DNA of 64,000 bases from CAZYBU01 sp964645775 (GCA_964645775.1 CAZYBU010000012.1:13020-77019), one strand, 5' to 3'. Shown: positions 8,136-18,526, counted from the stretch's first letter. Numbers and translations: made by a program. The notes: generated from the letters alone by a model not told the origin.

Positions 8136-10025
8136 TCACAGGTTCCGTGGAAGAGTAATGATAAAACGCACCCCTTCCCCATCCTTACTCTCGACCCGGA
8201 TATCTCCCCTGTGCTTGTTGATGATAATGTGCCTGGATACATAAAGACCGAGACCTGTGCCTTCTTCTGGTATTTTCGTGGTAAAGAAGGGCTCAAATAT
8301 CTGATTCATCAGGTCAGACGATATGCCCGGGCCGTTGTCCTCTACGTGTATGATAATATTCTGTTCTTCTGAGCGGGTTTGAATCTGGATCTCAGGACTC
8401 CGGAGTTCCGCGGTTTCTGAAAGGGCATGGGCCGAGTTCTTGAGAAGGTTAAGGAATACCTGCTCGATCTCAGTCGGATTGCATTGTACCAGAGGCTTTT
8501 TTGCGCGATAATCCCGGAGAACGTCGATCATGCGAAAGTCGTACTTCTTTTTAAGGTCAAAATCCCGGGAAGCCATGCTGATGGATTCTTCCAGAAGGAC
8601 ATGGATATCCGTTGCCACCAGGCTGTCATCGCTCATCCTGCTGAACTGGAGCATTCCTGTGATGATCTCCGAGGCCCTGCGTGCCGAATCCTGGATGCCC
8701 TCGAGGTACTTGAGAATGTCCCGATCACGGCAGTAGGCGTTTAGGAGGTCGAGGTCAAGGCCCATGGCTTTTGCCAAGCTGACGTTCGCTTCATTTTCAG
8801 GATCGATCCGTTTCATAGTGGCCGTTATACCCTGCGTGATAATCCCCAGGGGATTGTTGATTTCGTGGGCCACCCCGGCCGCCAGTCCCCCTATGGTCAT
8901 AAGTTTTTCCGTGTTTATCATGAGCTGGCGGCTTTGCTGGATCTCGGTTATGTCATTAAGCAGGATGATAAGGCCTTCATCCAGAACCGTTGCCTGTAGC
9001 TCTACCTCCCTCTCTTCTCCCCGGGAGGAGGATGTCCTGAATGCGGGAAGGGTAATGATGGTCCCAGGGCCGACTCCCCTGAGGGAACGGTTAAACTCGA
9101 TTTCCAGGTTGCTGAGGAGAGTGTCATCATCGAGGAGAAGGGAGAGGAAGGAGCCTGTCTTGTTTACTTCCTCACTGTTAAGCCCGGTGAGTTTTAAAAA
9201 AGGTGTGTTAACGTACCGCACGCTGTTTTTTCTCATGTAGAGAAGAGGCTGAGGAAGGTTTTCCAGGATCATGGTAAGGCGCTGTTCGTTCTTCTCCAGT
9301 CTGCCCTGTGAATCTATCAGTTCCTCGTTGGAAGCTTCCAGCTCCTCCATGGCGGCCTCAAGCTCTTCCATGGTCGATTTCAGTTCCTCGTTGGTGGAGG
9401 CTATCTCCTGGTTTGAATCGTTGAGTTGAAGGTTGGCGTCCAGGAGGTGTTCCTGGGCCTTTTCCGTAATTTCGTAGAGAAGATAGGAAAAGAGGCAGAT
9501 GAAAACGAGGGTAAGAGCGTTATCCTGGAAGTAATCGCCAAGCTCCAGGTCAGACAGCATATTGAGATTCATGGTATGGAAATAGAACCCCGCGAAGGCG
9601 GCTAGATTAGCGCTGTAGTGAATGATTATCCCTTTCCGACCGGCGATGAAGGGCGTAAAAACCAGAACGATAAAGATGAGAGATATACTGTCGAGTCGGG
9701 TGAAGGGTGACTCAAATTCGATAAAATAGAGCTGATGCCAGATGACTGCTGCGGTAATAGTGAGGTAAAGATGTCCGGCTGTCAGATGCCTGCCCGATAA
9801 AAGAAGATAGAGCACGATTATCACAGCCAGAAAGCCGAGCCAGATGGTAAGGGTGCCAGGATCACTCCATCCCCGGTCGAGGCCGTTTTGTATGCCGAGG
9901 ACCGCTATGATGCCCAGGGAGACCAAAGCCATGACAGCGAAGAGACGGAGCCGGTACTGGACCAGGAGCCTCTCGTGGCTCAGGGATTCTTTAATCTGTG
10001 TCCTTATGTTTGGGAGAACACTCAT
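8136..10025 (-). CDS. Membrane-bound PAS sensor histidine kinase
   Basis: A 629-residue sensor kinase. Residues 1-190 hold about six membrane helices (a MASE-like sensor), followed by a long Glu-rich coiled coil (NEELKSTMEELEAAMEELEA), a PAS domain near 240-350, a HisKA domain with the phosphorylated histidine in GVAHEINNPLG, and an HATPase_c domain with the N box (LNLLKNSAHAL), DNGPGI and GTGLGLYVSR. It has no receiver domain of its own. It is the last gene of a three-gene minus-strand operon whose first gene encodes a hybrid kinase. The signal is unknown. Confidence 0.88.
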   Translation of the reverse strand: MSVLPNIRTQIKESLSHERLLVQYRLRLFAVMALVSLGIIAVLGIQNGLDRGWSDPGTLTIWLGFLAVIIVLYLLLSGRHLTAGHLYLTITAAVIWHQLYFIEFESPFTRLDSISLIFIVLVFTPFIAGRKGIIIHYSANLAAFAGFYFHTMNLNMLSDLELGDYFQDNALTLVFICLFSYLLYEITEKAQEHLLDANLQLNDSNQEIASTNEELKSTMEELEAAMEELEASNEELIDSQGRLEKNEQRLTMILENLPQPLLYMRKNSVRYVNTPFLKLTGLNSEEVNKTGSFLSLLLDDDTLLSNLEIEFNRSLRGVGPGTIITLPAFRTSSSRGEEREVELQATVLDEGLIILLNDITEIQQSRQLMINTEKLMTIGGLAAGVAHEINNPLGIITQGITATMKRIDPENEANVSLAKAMGLDLDLLNAYCRDRDILKYLEGIQDSARRASEIITGMLQFSRMSDDSLVATDIHVLLEESISMASRDFDLKKKYDFRMIDVLRDYRAKKPLVQCNPTEIEQVFLNLLKNSAHALSETAELRSPEIQIQTRSEEQNIIIHVEDNGPGISSDLMNQIFEPFFTTKIPEEGTGLGLYVSRHIIINKHRGDIRVESKDGEGVRFIITLPRNL

Positions 10026-10103
10026 TCTTTAATGTCCGCCTCCATGAATGTCCGCATGATCTCCGGGTATGATCCCGGTACCTGCCTGCCTCGAATGACC
10101 GGA

Positions 10104-10397
10104 TTACTGGTTATTGTTTTCATCGTCTTCTTCATCAAGTTTACTTTTCAGACTCGGAGGAAGGCGGTCTCGAATGGAGTTGTAAATTGATCGAAATCCG
10201 GGCCATCTGTTCTTTAAAAAGATGACACCTTTCCTCAACGTACGGCTGTTAGGTATCAGGATGATAAAACCTGCCGTTAAAAGAAAAAGACCGAAAGGTA
10301 CGGGCAGGGGAAAGGTTATGACTCCGGCCAGTACCAGGCTCCATCCTGACAGAAGAATGATATTCCTTTCCAGCGGGTCAACAGGTCTATGATTCAT
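10104..10397 (-). CDS. Small two-helix membrane protein
   Basis: A 97-residue protein with two adjacent membrane segments (about residues 13-47), a Pro/Gly-containing loop and an acidic C-terminal tail rich in Asp, Glu and Asn. It resembles PGPGW-type small membrane proteins but I cannot assign it firmly. Its start has a good Shine-Dalgarno (AGGAG) and lies 8 bp after the hybrid kinase stop, so it is translated from the same message and may assist or be sensed by one of the two kinases. Confidence 0.5.
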   Translation of the reverse strand: MNHRPVDPLERNIILLSGWSLVLAGVITFPLPVPFGLFLLTAGFIILIPNSRTLRKGVIFLKNRWPGFRSIYNSIRDRLPPSLKSKLDEEDDENNNQ

Positions 10398-10405
10398 AGA
10401 AGCCT

Positions 10406-12949
10406 CTACTCCTGATGAGTCTTCATTGAAAGTGCTTTGTGGACTGCCTGACCAATTTCAGAAACGCTGTAAGGTTTCCCGAGGAAGAGGGAAGCTCCCA
10501 TTTCGAGTGTCTCTTTGGCATCCTCGTTAAGAGCGTACCCGCTTACGATAATGGCCCGGGTGCCCGGTCGCACGTCGAGTATACGTCGATATGTTTCCTT
10601 TCCGTCAATACTCTCTTCCAGTATCATGTCAAGAATAACCAGGTCTACTGATTTTTCCTTCACGTACTCCACCGCTTCTTCCCCCTTTTCACAGGCCTTC
10701 ACTTCGTACCCGAGTTCGTTCAGGATGTTCACGGCAACATCACGCTGTACAGGGTCATCGTCTACGACAAGTATTGTTTCGTTTGAACCTTCCGGAATCT
10801 CTGATGGGTTATCCTCCTCAATTGAGGGTTTACCTAAAGGTGCCATGGGAAAGTACAGATGGAAGGATGTCCCACTGCTGTCGCTTCTGATGTCGATAAA
10901 TCCATTATGATCACGCATAGTGTTCCATACCACGGATAGACCCAGACCGCTTCCGCTTCGGCCCATTACCTTGCGGGTGTAGAATGGTTCGAATATCCTG
11001 TCCAGGGTTTCAAGAGGGATTCCGGGCCCCGTGTCATGGATTGAGAGCAGGACATACTCACCCGGAGGGATTCTTTCATAAGCCTCCAGTTCTGCGGTTA
11101 GCTTTCTGTAATCGGTTTCCAGATGAACTTTGCCCTCTCCCTCGATGGCTTCATAGCCGTTGCTTACCAGGTTAAAAATACTTTTCAGTATATGGACCCG
11201 GGAACCTGTCAGAGGGAGTTCTCTTTCCGCCAGGTCCATGGTAAAGGCTACTTCCGGTATTCGCTCGAAAAGTTCCCGGGCCTCGGGGGAGGTAGAAAAT
11301 TCCAGGATACAATTGCCAATATCCAGTCTGCTTTCCCTGCGGGCGGCGCCCCGGGTAAGGGTAAGGAGGTCCGAGACAATGGCCGCGGCCCGGTTTCCAG
11401 CCTGCTGTATTGTCTCCATCGGTCTGCGTAATGGACTGTCATCAGGCAATTGCCTGAGTATCATATCAGGATAGGTTACTATCCCCAGAAGGATGTTGTT
11501 CAGGTCGTGGGCCACGCCTCCGGCAAGAAGGCCCAGAGATTCCATCTTCCGGGCCCGGCTCAGTTGCTGTTCCAGTTCCTTCTTCTTTCGGGCGGCGTCA
11601 ATTTCATCCGTTCGATCGTTGAAAAGGCCAATGACCCCATCCTCCATTCGACCGGTAATAATATCGACGATTCGAAAATTCCCATCCCTGGTCTGGATTC
11701 TTACGCTTTCGCTGATGGAATATCCCTTTCCCGGATCCAGGTCTTTCGTTTTCTCGTACCATTGCTGTCTTTTTATGTTCCTGTAGTCACTGTCCGGGTA
11801 GGCTTGCCTGGACCAGGCCTCTAAGTCGGGGATGTCAGAAATCGTATATCCGAAGAGTTCCGTGAAACGGCGGTTGATTAGTCGGGTGTTTCCTGTATCA
11901 TCCATGACACCGATCCCGGCCGGAGAATTTTCAATGATCAGATGAAGCTGTTCCCGGCTCCTTGAGAGTTCGGATGCCAGTTCCCTTAGTCTGTTTTCTT
12001 CTCTGAGAAGCCAGATATTCCGTGAGAGCAGGCCGCTCAGGAGGGCCAGGCCAATTATGGACAGAGCCATAATGATTATGAAACGGTTCCGAAAACCTGT
12101 CAGCTCTTTCAGTATCTCGCTTTCAGGTGTGACCACGGCTATGGACCAGTGGGTATTGGCGACGGGCACCGGCGTGAAGGAGGCGTGCTTGGACTCCTCT
12201 CTGCTGTTATCCTCCTCCCTTGCATAATAGACATAGGTAGCTTTTCCCTCTTCTCCACCGATCATTCTTTGAAAGAGATCCGGCAGACCGGCATGCTTAT
12301 CCATGCCGTGAAGTATATTTCGTCCCACCTCATTTTTGTCCGGATGATAGAGAACGGTCCCTCCCCTGCTTATCATCCAGGCGTATCCCCCGGGGCCAGT
12401 TTTTAAATCGCCGAGGAAACGCTCTGCCACACGATTAAAGGGAATCAGTACAGAAAGGGATCCAGTAAATTTACCTGACGTAAAAAGGGGAACGTGGTAA
12501 GATACGGCCCTGTATCCTTCCACAGAATCGAAAACTTCACTGAGAACCGGCTTTTTCGTCTCCAGCAGCGTTTTCACATGGCTCTGATACGAAATATCAC
12601 TCCCGATGAATTCCTTTTCAGGGTATATATAAGTCAGGGTTCCACTGCTGTTCATAAGGGCGATGTTAATGATGTCGTCACCCCTGTTTCTGACGTAGGT
12701 ATCAAGAAGATTGAGTCCCCTTTTGTTACCTTTGATGACTGATTGCAATCGGGCAAGAAAGGTCAGGTCAGTCTGGTACTCATTCACATGTTTGGATATC
12801 CCCAGTGATGCCTGCCGGGCCAAAAGGAGCTGGCGTCGATGGTAATTGTCCAGGGTCTGGTCCCGGATATCGTGGTAGATATCCGTAAGAATGAAAGATG
12901 TCAGGATGATTACCGCCAGGATAACAGGAACAGGCAGAAATTGTCTCAT
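10406..12949 (-). CDS. Hybrid sensor histidine kinase/response regulator
   Basis: An 847-residue hybrid kinase. It has an N-terminal membrane helix (residues 5-25), a periplasmic Cache-type sensor (about 30-285, with YQSHVKTLLETKKPVLSE truncated to its core), a second membrane helix (about 290-315), a PAS domain (about 335-455), HisKA with GGVAHDLNNILLG, HATPase_c with DTGPGI and SGSGLGLSVV, and a C-terminal receiver domain (ILVVDDDPVQRD; phosphorylated Asp in VILDMIL). Cache domains bind small metabolites outside the cell. It is first in the operon with the small membrane protein and the second kinase. No output transcription factor is encoded nearby. Confidence 0.9.
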   Translation of the reverse strand: MRQFLPVPVILAVIILTSFILTDIYHDIRDQTLDNYHRRQLLLARQASLGISKHVNEYQTDLTFLARLQSVIKGNKRGLNLLDTYVRNRGDDIINIALMNSSGTLTYIYPEKEFIGSDISYQSHVKTLLETKKPVLSEVFDSVEGYRAVSYHVPLFTSGKFTGSLSVLIPFNRVAERFLGDLKTGPGGYAWMISRGGTVLYHPDKNEVGRNILHGMDKHAGLPDLFQRMIGGEEGKATYVYYAREEDNSREESKHASFTPVPVANTHWSIAVVTPESEILKELTGFRNRFIIIMALSIIGLALLSGLLSRNIWLLREENRLRELASELSRSREQLHLIIENSPAGIGVMDDTGNTRLINRRFTELFGYTISDIPDLEAWSRQAYPDSDYRNIKRQQWYEKTKDLDPGKGYSISESVRIQTRDGNFRIVDIITGRMEDGVIGLFNDRTDEIDAARKKKELEQQLSRARKMESLGLLAGGVAHDLNNILLGIVTYPDMILRQLPDDSPLRRPMETIQQAGNRAAAIVSDLLTLTRGAARRESRLDIGNCILEFSTSPEARELFERIPEVAFTMDLAERELPLTGSRVHILKSIFNLVSNGYEAIEGEGKVHLETDYRKLTAELEAYERIPPGEYVLLSIHDTGPGIPLETLDRIFEPFYTRKVMGRSGSGLGLSVVWNTMRDHNGFIDIRSDSSGTSFHLYFPMAPLGKPSIEEDNPSEIPEGSNETILVVDDDPVQRDVAVNILNELGYEVKACEKGEEAVEYVKEKSVDLVILDMILEESIDGKETYRRILDVRPGTRAIIVSGYALNEDAKETLEMGASLFLGKPYSVSEIGQAVHKALSMKTHQE

Positions 12950-13084
12950 TATATCTCCTTAACGTGAAAAAGTTGATCCTCTTACTCTGATCCCTCCTGG
13001 AGGGTTTCATTAAACCGGTGTTGTTTCTACAAAAAAATAATGGCTATTCTGGTTCTTTTGATGAGAATGTCGGAGAGTATAGCC

Positions 13085-14434
13085 ATGATCCAGGAAAGCC
13101 GCATACATCATTTATCGGATGGAGAAAGCATAGGGGGGGAATATGTTCTCTACTGGATGCAACAGTCCCAGAGGGTATCCTGTAATCACGCTCTGGAATT
13201 CGCCATCCGGAAAGCAAATGAATACGCCCTTCCCCTTGTGATCCTTTTCGTCCTTACCGATAACTATCCGGAAGCCAATATGCGTCATTATCTCTTTATG
13301 CTCCAGGGACTGGCGGAAACGGCTGAGAAAGCAGGGGAGAAAGGAGCATTATTTACTCTTCGAAGGGGCGATCCTCCGGAAGAGGTTTTACGTCTGACAG
13401 GTAATAGCGTACTGACCGTGGTAGACAGGGGATATCTGCGCCATCAGGTGGAGTGGAGAAGAAGAGTGGCCGATAAGATTTCCGGCTCTCTTGTCCAGGT
13501 GGAGACCGATGCCATTATACCGGTAAATCTCGTGATGGAGAAGGAGGCCTATTCTGCCGCGGTTCTCAGGAGGAGGATAGAGCCCCTGCTTCACGCCTTT
13601 CTCCTTTCTCTGGATGAGAGCCGTGTGAAAAACCGGAATATCCCTCCGGGTGTGGAGGTATGGGACAGGAAGATGGTACGTTCCCTGGAAGACAGGTTGC
13701 AGTGCGACCGTACTCTTACTCAATCCCCGGTCTTTCGGGGAGGAGAGGAAGAGGCGGTGCGTCTTTTGGATCACTTCATTGAGAGGAAGCTTGACCGGTA
13801 TAATGAACTGAGAAACCAACCGGATCTGGATTACCAGTCCCGCCTCAGTCCCTATCTTCACTTCGGCCAGATTAGCCCCCTTATGGTGGCTCAACAGGTT
13901 ATGAAGTATCCATCGGAAGGGACGGACGCCTTCATTGAAGAACTTGTGGTTCGCCGGGAACTCTCCCTGAACTTCGTGACTTTTAACGGCGAGTATGATT
14001 CATTTTCAGGTCTGCCGGATTGGGCCCGCCGGACCCTCCAGGTTCATGGCAGGGACAGGAGGGAATACATCTACGAAATGGACCGCTGGCTGGGAGGGAA
14101 TACTCATGATTCTTACTGGAATGCGGCCCAGACGGAACTGGAAATTACCGGCAGTATGCATAATTACATGAGGATGTACTGGGGAAAGAAAATACTGGAG
14201 TGGAGCAGGACGCCGGAGGAGGCTTTTAACGCCACCCTTTACCTGAATAACCGCTTCGCCCTGGACGGCAGGGATCCTAACTCCTTCGCGGGTGTGGCCT
14301 GGTGTTTCGGAAAGCATGATCGCCCATGGAAAGAACGAACGGTTTTTGGCAAGGTGCGCTACATGAATGACCGGGGATTGGAGCGCAAGTTTAACATGAA
14401 GGGATATCTTGATAAAATCTATTCTTCGGGATAA
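13085..14434 (+). CDS. phrB: Class II deoxyribodipyrimidine photolyase
   Basis: A 449-residue FAD enzyme that uses blue light to split cyclobutane pyrimidine dimers. The N-terminal domain begins GEYVLYWMQQSQRVSCNHAL as in class II photolyases. The C-terminal FAD domain has LDYQSRLSPYLHFGQISP, VVRRELSLNFV and the YWNAAQTELEITGSMHNYM region, all hallmark class II motifs. I choose the ATG at 13085, preceded by GGAGAG, over an ATG 15 codons upstream that has no ribosome site; the shorter form also fits family alignments from memory. The gene is convergent with the next one, with no gap. Confidence 0.88.
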   Translation: MIQESRIHHLSDGESIGGEYVLYWMQQSQRVSCNHALEFAIRKANEYALPLVILFVLTDNYPEANMRHYLFMLQGLAETAEKAGEKGALFTLRRGDPPEEVLRLTGNSVLTVVDRGYLRHQVEWRRRVADKISGSLVQVETDAIIPVNLVMEKEAYSAAVLRRRIEPLLHAFLLSLDESRVKNRNIPPGVEVWDRKMVRSLEDRLQCDRTLTQSPVFRGGEEEAVRLLDHFIERKLDRYNELRNQPDLDYQSRLSPYLHFGQISPLMVAQQVMKYPSEGTDAFIEELVVRRELSLNFVTFNGEYDSFSGLPDWARRTLQVHGRDRREYIYEMDRWLGGNTHDSYWNAAQTELEITGSMHNYMRMYWGKKILEWSRTPEEAFNATLYLNNRFALDGRDPNSFAGVAWCFGKHDRPWKERTVFGKVRYMNDRGLERKFNMKGYLDKIYSSG

Positions 14435-15601
14435 TTATTTGATTACCCGGGCGTCCGGATTGATGGATGTGTACTCCTGCTCGACATAATAAAGCATCTC
14501 GTTTCTTAGATTTTCCAACTCATCGTACCGGGCGGTCCGGACATAGAATTGCTCCACCAGCTTGCATCCCTTGTAGAGAATCTCCATGATATCTATGAAC
14601 GGTAATGTATGAAAGCCGAAACCTTCCATGCCGAGGAATTCAAAACTGTTTTTAAAAAGTACAAAATTTTCCCGGATTTCATTCATGGAAGTATAGACCT
14701 GTTCATCGATACGTCCATTTTCCAGTTTTTGGTAAAGAGCTTCTGTTACGAAGTTCAGGCGGAAAAGTTTCCCGTCCTTCTCGTTGAAATAATACCGGAT
14801 AAAGAGATAATCCTGTTTCAGACGTTTTTTCAGGAGAAAGGCGAGGGAGAGTATACGGTTAATCTCCTGTAAGTCATAAACAGATTTTTCCTTTTCGCTC
14901 TTCTTTGATTCTGAAAGGAACTCATCCTCATTTGTCTCCCTGGCGATCAGGGCCTTCAGCTCTTTTTCGTTAAGCTTCCAGCTGCTGGCGCCGGTGGATT
15001 TCGTGTAGAACTGCTTCAGGTACGTGGAAAAGTCCAGAATCCTGGAAATCCATCCTCTTATCTCCTTCTCCTTTTTGAAAAGCATCAGCGCCCCTTCGCT
15101 GAAATCCATAAAGTCTTTTTCAAAATTACCGGGAGAATGGTGGTTGAATTTAAGGTAGGCGGTTATTAAATAGTAGAGATCGCTTACCTGCCGTTTCGAC
15201 AGACTGAGTAACATCTCTTTAAGGTTGGTCAGGCTGGCTCCCAGCTCCAGCATGATGTGATTGATGGCGTCTATACCTTCTTCTATCTCCTCTTCTTCAA
15301 GGGGTCGGTGCATCAGGATGTCGAGGAAACGATCCTCTATAGTGGTTATGAAGACCAGGTGGAGGCTTTCGAACATCAGCTCCCAGGATCGCTGCTTCTT
15401 TATATCGGAGAGGCGTTTTTTCTCATCTTCTGTCAGGGTCGCGTATATGGCTTCCGCGTTATCCCACTCATCCGGGATTTTGCCCACTCTTCTCATCATC
15501 TCCCTGTCACTTTGACGAAGGATTGTCCGGTAATAGGCAATTCGTGATTCCCGGTAGTTCTTTTCCGCCTGTTCCAGTTGCAGATATTCCTGATTGTCCA
15601 T
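14435..15601 (-). CDS. Coiled-coil protein of unknown function
   Basis: A 388-residue, largely alpha-helical and highly charged protein with no signal peptide or membrane segment. It begins LQLEQAEKNYRESRIAYYRT and contains several heptad-like stretches rich in Glu, Lys and Leu. I do not recognise the family. Its own promoter must lie in the 260 bp before purH-like gene on the other strand. A structural or regulatory role is possible, but nothing in the sequence decides it. Confidence 0.5.
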   Translation of the reverse strand: MDNQEYLQLEQAEKNYRESRIAYYRTILRQSDREMMRRVGKIPDEWDNAEAIYATLTEDEKKRLSDIKKQRSWELMFESLHLVFITTIEDRFLDILMHRPLEEEEIEEGIDAINHIMLELGASLTNLKEMLLSLSKRQVSDLYYLITAYLKFNHHSPGNFEKDFMDFSEGALMLFKKEKEIRGWISRILDFSTYLKQFYTKSTGASSWKLNEKELKALIARETNEDEFLSESKKSEKEKSVYDLQEINRILSLAFLLKKRLKQDYLFIRYYFNEKDGKLFRLNFVTEALYQKLENGRIDEQVYTSMNEIRENFVLFKNSFEFLGMEGFGFHTLPFIDIMEILYKGCKLVEQFYVRTARYDELENLRNEMLYYVEQEYTSINPDARVIK

Positions 15602-15861
15602 CGTCTCTGTATATCCTTTCTCACCTGTTCGGCAGCATTACTGAAAAATCGCTCCCTGCAAGAACATTTTATCTCCCAGATAATGTGTCGATAATGGAAA
15701 CCGTCACCTGTATGATGATTGTATCCTCATCTACAGGTTTTGCTCTGCGTATAGGGGAAAACCCTATATAAATAACCAAAAAACCACTATCAATATAAAA
15801 AAATACTTGCCTATTCCCTCATGGGGGGTTTTACTAGGGGCATCTGAGAGAAGAGGGTAGT

Positions 15862-16452
15862 ATGGCGCGTATTCAACGGGCACTCATCAGCCTGTCTGAT
15901 AAGTCAGGAATAACTGATTTTGCCAGGGAACTGGCATCTTTCGGGATTCATTTTCTCTCCACGGGCGGGACGGCCCGTATGTTGAAGGAATCGGGACTGG
16001 ATGTGACGGAAGTATCAGATTATACAGGTTTTCCTGAAATGATGGACGGACGAGTGAAAACCCTCCATCCAAAGATTCACGGGGCCCTGCTGGGACTTCG
16101 GGACAACCGGGACCACAGGGAGAAAATGGAAGAGCATGGAATCGTTCCCATCGACATGGTTGTCATCAATCTTTATCCCTTTGAAAAAACCATTGCCCGG
16201 CCTGACGCCACGTTTGAAGACGCCATCGAAAATATCGATATCGGTGGACCCGCCATGCTCCGTTCTTCAGCGAAAAATTTTGAAAGCGTAACCGTAATCA
16301 TAGATCCATCCGATTACGGTCCCGTACTGGAAGAATTGAAAAGCCAGCAAGGAGCAGTTAGCAGGGAAACAAACCTGCGTCTTGCTCTTAAGGTATTCGA
16401 GCATACCGCCGCTTATGACAGTTCCATTGCCACTTATTTGAAGAACAGGTAA
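15862..16452 (+). CDS. Stand-alone IMP cyclohydrolase (N-terminal PurH domain)
   Basis: A 196-residue protein that matches only the N-terminal, MGS-like half of bifunctional PurH, which closes FAICAR to IMP in the last step of purine synthesis. It has RALISLSDKSGI, the FLSTGGTARMLKE substrate loop, FPEMMDGRVKTLHPKIHG and NIDIGGPAMLRSSAKN, all standard PurH motifs. The AICAR transformylase domain (about 320 more residues) is missing, and no remnant of it follows: the gene ends cleanly and acs begins 49 bp later. The transformylase must be encoded elsewhere or replaced (for example by a PurP-type enzyme). It may be co-transcribed with acs. Confidence 0.88.
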   Translation: MARIQRALISLSDKSGITDFARELASFGIHFLSTGGTARMLKESGLDVTEVSDYTGFPEMMDGRVKTLHPKIHGALLGLRDNRDHREKMEEHGIVPIDMVVINLYPFEKTIARPDATFEDAIENIDIGGPAMLRSSAKNFESVTVIIDPSDYGPVLEELKSQQGAVSRETNLRLALKVFEHTAAYDSSIATYLKNR

Positions 16453-16501
16453 AGGGACCGGCGGCGGATGAGTGAAACCATAATTACAGGGGAGGTAACC
16501 C

Positions 16502-18499
16502 ATGGCAGATGTAAAACTTAAAGAGATTTATCCGGTACCGGATAATTTTCGAAAGAAGGCCCACATTTCCAGCAAGGAAGAGTATGAGAAGATGTGGAAA
16601 GAATCTATGGAAGATCCCGATGGCTTCTGGGGTCGCATAGCGGAAGAGTACGTTACCTGGTTTAAGAAGTGGGACAAGGTATCCGATTTCAAGTACGGTA
16701 AGACTCTGGATGATTTTCACATCCGATGGTACACCGGCGCTAAACTGAATGTTTCGTATAACTGTCTTGATCGCCATCTGGAAAAGCGTGGTGATCAGGT
16801 GGCCCTTATCTGGGAAAGCAATGATCTTGAAACCACCAAAAACTATACCTACCGTCAGCTTCATGAAGAAGTGTCCCGTTTCGCCAATGTCCTTAAAAAG
16901 AACGGCGTTAAGAAGGGGGACCGGGTAACATTCTACCTGCCCATGATTCCTGAACTGGCTATCGGTGTTCTGGCATGTACCAGAATAGGCGCTGTTCACT
17001 CCGTCGTATTTGGCGGATTCTCATCCGACGCTCTCAAGGATCGAGTTCTCGACGCCAGCAGTGACGTGGTTATATCCTGTGACGCGACCCTCCGGGGCGC
17101 CAAGGCCATCCCCCAGAAGAGTAACGCGGACAAGGCCCTGGAATCCTGCCCTGATGTACGGGTTCACCTTGTTGTTGAACATGTTGGTCGCGACAATACT
17201 GAAATTAACTGGAACGATAAGGTCGACAAATGGTATCATGAGGAAGCGGCTACAGTTGACGCTAATTGCCCGGCCGAAGAGATGGACGCAGAAGATCCTC
17301 TCTTTATCCTCTATACCTCAGGTTCAACCGGAAAACCGAAGGGTGTTATGCACACTACCGGTGGTTACCTGACCTATGTCGCCTTTACTCATAAGACAGT
17401 ATTCGACTATCATGATGGCGATATCTACTGGTGTACGGCTGATATCGGATGGGTCACAGGCCACTCCTACATCGTGTACGGACCTCTGGCCAACGGCGCT
17501 ACCACCATCATGTTCGAGGGCGTTCCCAGCTATCCCGATTTCGGCGCCTTCTGGAGAATCGTTGAGAAACATAAGGTAAACATCTTCTACACCGCTCCTA
17601 CTGCTATCCGGGCCATCGCCAAGGAAGGGGACGAGTGGGTAGACAAGCACGATATCTCTTCCCTTGAACTTCTCGGAACCGTTGGTGAGCCTATCAATCC
17701 CGAGGCCTGGAACTGGTACTATAATAAGATCGGCCGGGGTGAATGCCCCATCGTTGATACCTGGTGGCAGACCGAGACCGGAGGTATTCTCATTACTCCG
17801 CTTCCTGGCGCCATTGACATTAAGCCCGGTAAGGCCACGGTTCCCTTCTTCGGTATTGAGCCCCTCATAGTCGACAGCGAAGGCAAGGAAATTTCCTGGA
17901 AGCCGGGTGAAGAAATCGAAGGTAATCTCTGTATCAAGAGGTCCTGGCCGGGTCAGATGCGCGGTGTTTACGGAGACCAGGAGAGGTTCTTTAACACCTA
18001 CTTCATCCAGTTCCCCGGGTACTACTTCACCGGTGACGGATGCCGCAAGGACAAGGATGGTTACTATCAGATAACCGGCCGTGTGGACGACGTTATTAAC
18101 GTTTCCGGACACAGGATGGGTACGGCTGAAGTCGAATCAGCCCTTGTTGCTAACCCCAACGTGGCCGAGGCAGCGGTTGTCGGCTTCCCCCACGATATCA
18201 AGGGTCAGGGCATCTACGCCTATGTTACCGTGAACAAAGGTGTTGAGAAGACCGATGATCTCCGTAAGGAACTCGTTAAAACCGTTCGTTCCGAGATCGG
18301 TCCTATCGCGACTCCGGACGTTATCCAGTGGGCGGATGCTCTTCCCAAGACCCGTTCAGGTAAGATTATGCGACGAATCCTTCGCAAGATTGCCGCGGGC
18401 GAATTTGGAAAAGAAGCCCTGGGCGACACCTCAACCCTGGCGGATCCCTCAGTTGTAGAAATGATGATTGAAGGAGCCAAGGAAGCCCAGCAGAAATAA
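16502..18499 (+). CDS. acs: Acetyl-CoA synthetase, AMP-forming
   Basis: A 665-residue enzyme that activates acetate to acetyl-CoA through acetyl-AMP. It has the ATP-binding loop YTSGSTGKPKG, the motif WWQTETGG, the hinge YYFTGDGCRKDKDGYY with GRVDDVINVSGHR, and the C-terminal PKTRSGKIMRR carrying the catalytic lysine that is often acetylated. Length is normal for the family. A strong Shine-Dalgarno (GGGGAGG) precedes the ATG, and a textbook terminator follows at 18527. Codon use is even and biased towards common codons, suggesting high expression. Confidence 0.95.
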   Translation: MADVKLKEIYPVPDNFRKKAHISSKEEYEKMWKESMEDPDGFWGRIAEEYVTWFKKWDKVSDFKYGKTLDDFHIRWYTGAKLNVSYNCLDRHLEKRGDQVALIWESNDLETTKNYTYRQLHEEVSRFANVLKKNGVKKGDRVTFYLPMIPELAIGVLACTRIGAVHSVVFGGFSSDALKDRVLDASSDVVISCDATLRGAKAIPQKSNADKALESCPDVRVHLVVEHVGRDNTEINWNDKVDKWYHEEAATVDANCPAEEMDAEDPLFILYTSGSTGKPKGVMHTTGGYLTYVAFTHKTVFDYHDGDIYWCTADIGWVTGHSYIVYGPLANGATTIMFEGVPSYPDFGAFWRIVEKHKVNIFYTAPTAIRAIAKEGDEWVDKHDISSLELLGTVGEPINPEAWNWYYNKIGRGECPIVDTWWQTETGGILITPLPGAIDIKPGKATVPFFGIEPLIVDSEGKEISWKPGEEIEGNLCIKRSWPGQMRGVYGDQERFFNTYFIQFPGYYFTGDGCRKDKDGYYQITGRVDDVINVSGHRMGTAEVESALVANPNVAEAAVVGFPHDIKGQGIYAYVTVNKGVEKTDDLRKELVKTVRSEIGPIATPDVIQWADALPKTRSGKIMRRILRKIAAGEFGKEALGDTSTLADPSVVEMMIEGAKEAQQK

Positions 18500-18526
18500 G
18501 TGTACGATTATTAACCTTCTGAAACA

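Noticed and set aside
17324..18112. Long minus-strand frame within acs
   Set aside because: It is antisense to acs, which is well conserved and fully explains the codon pattern.
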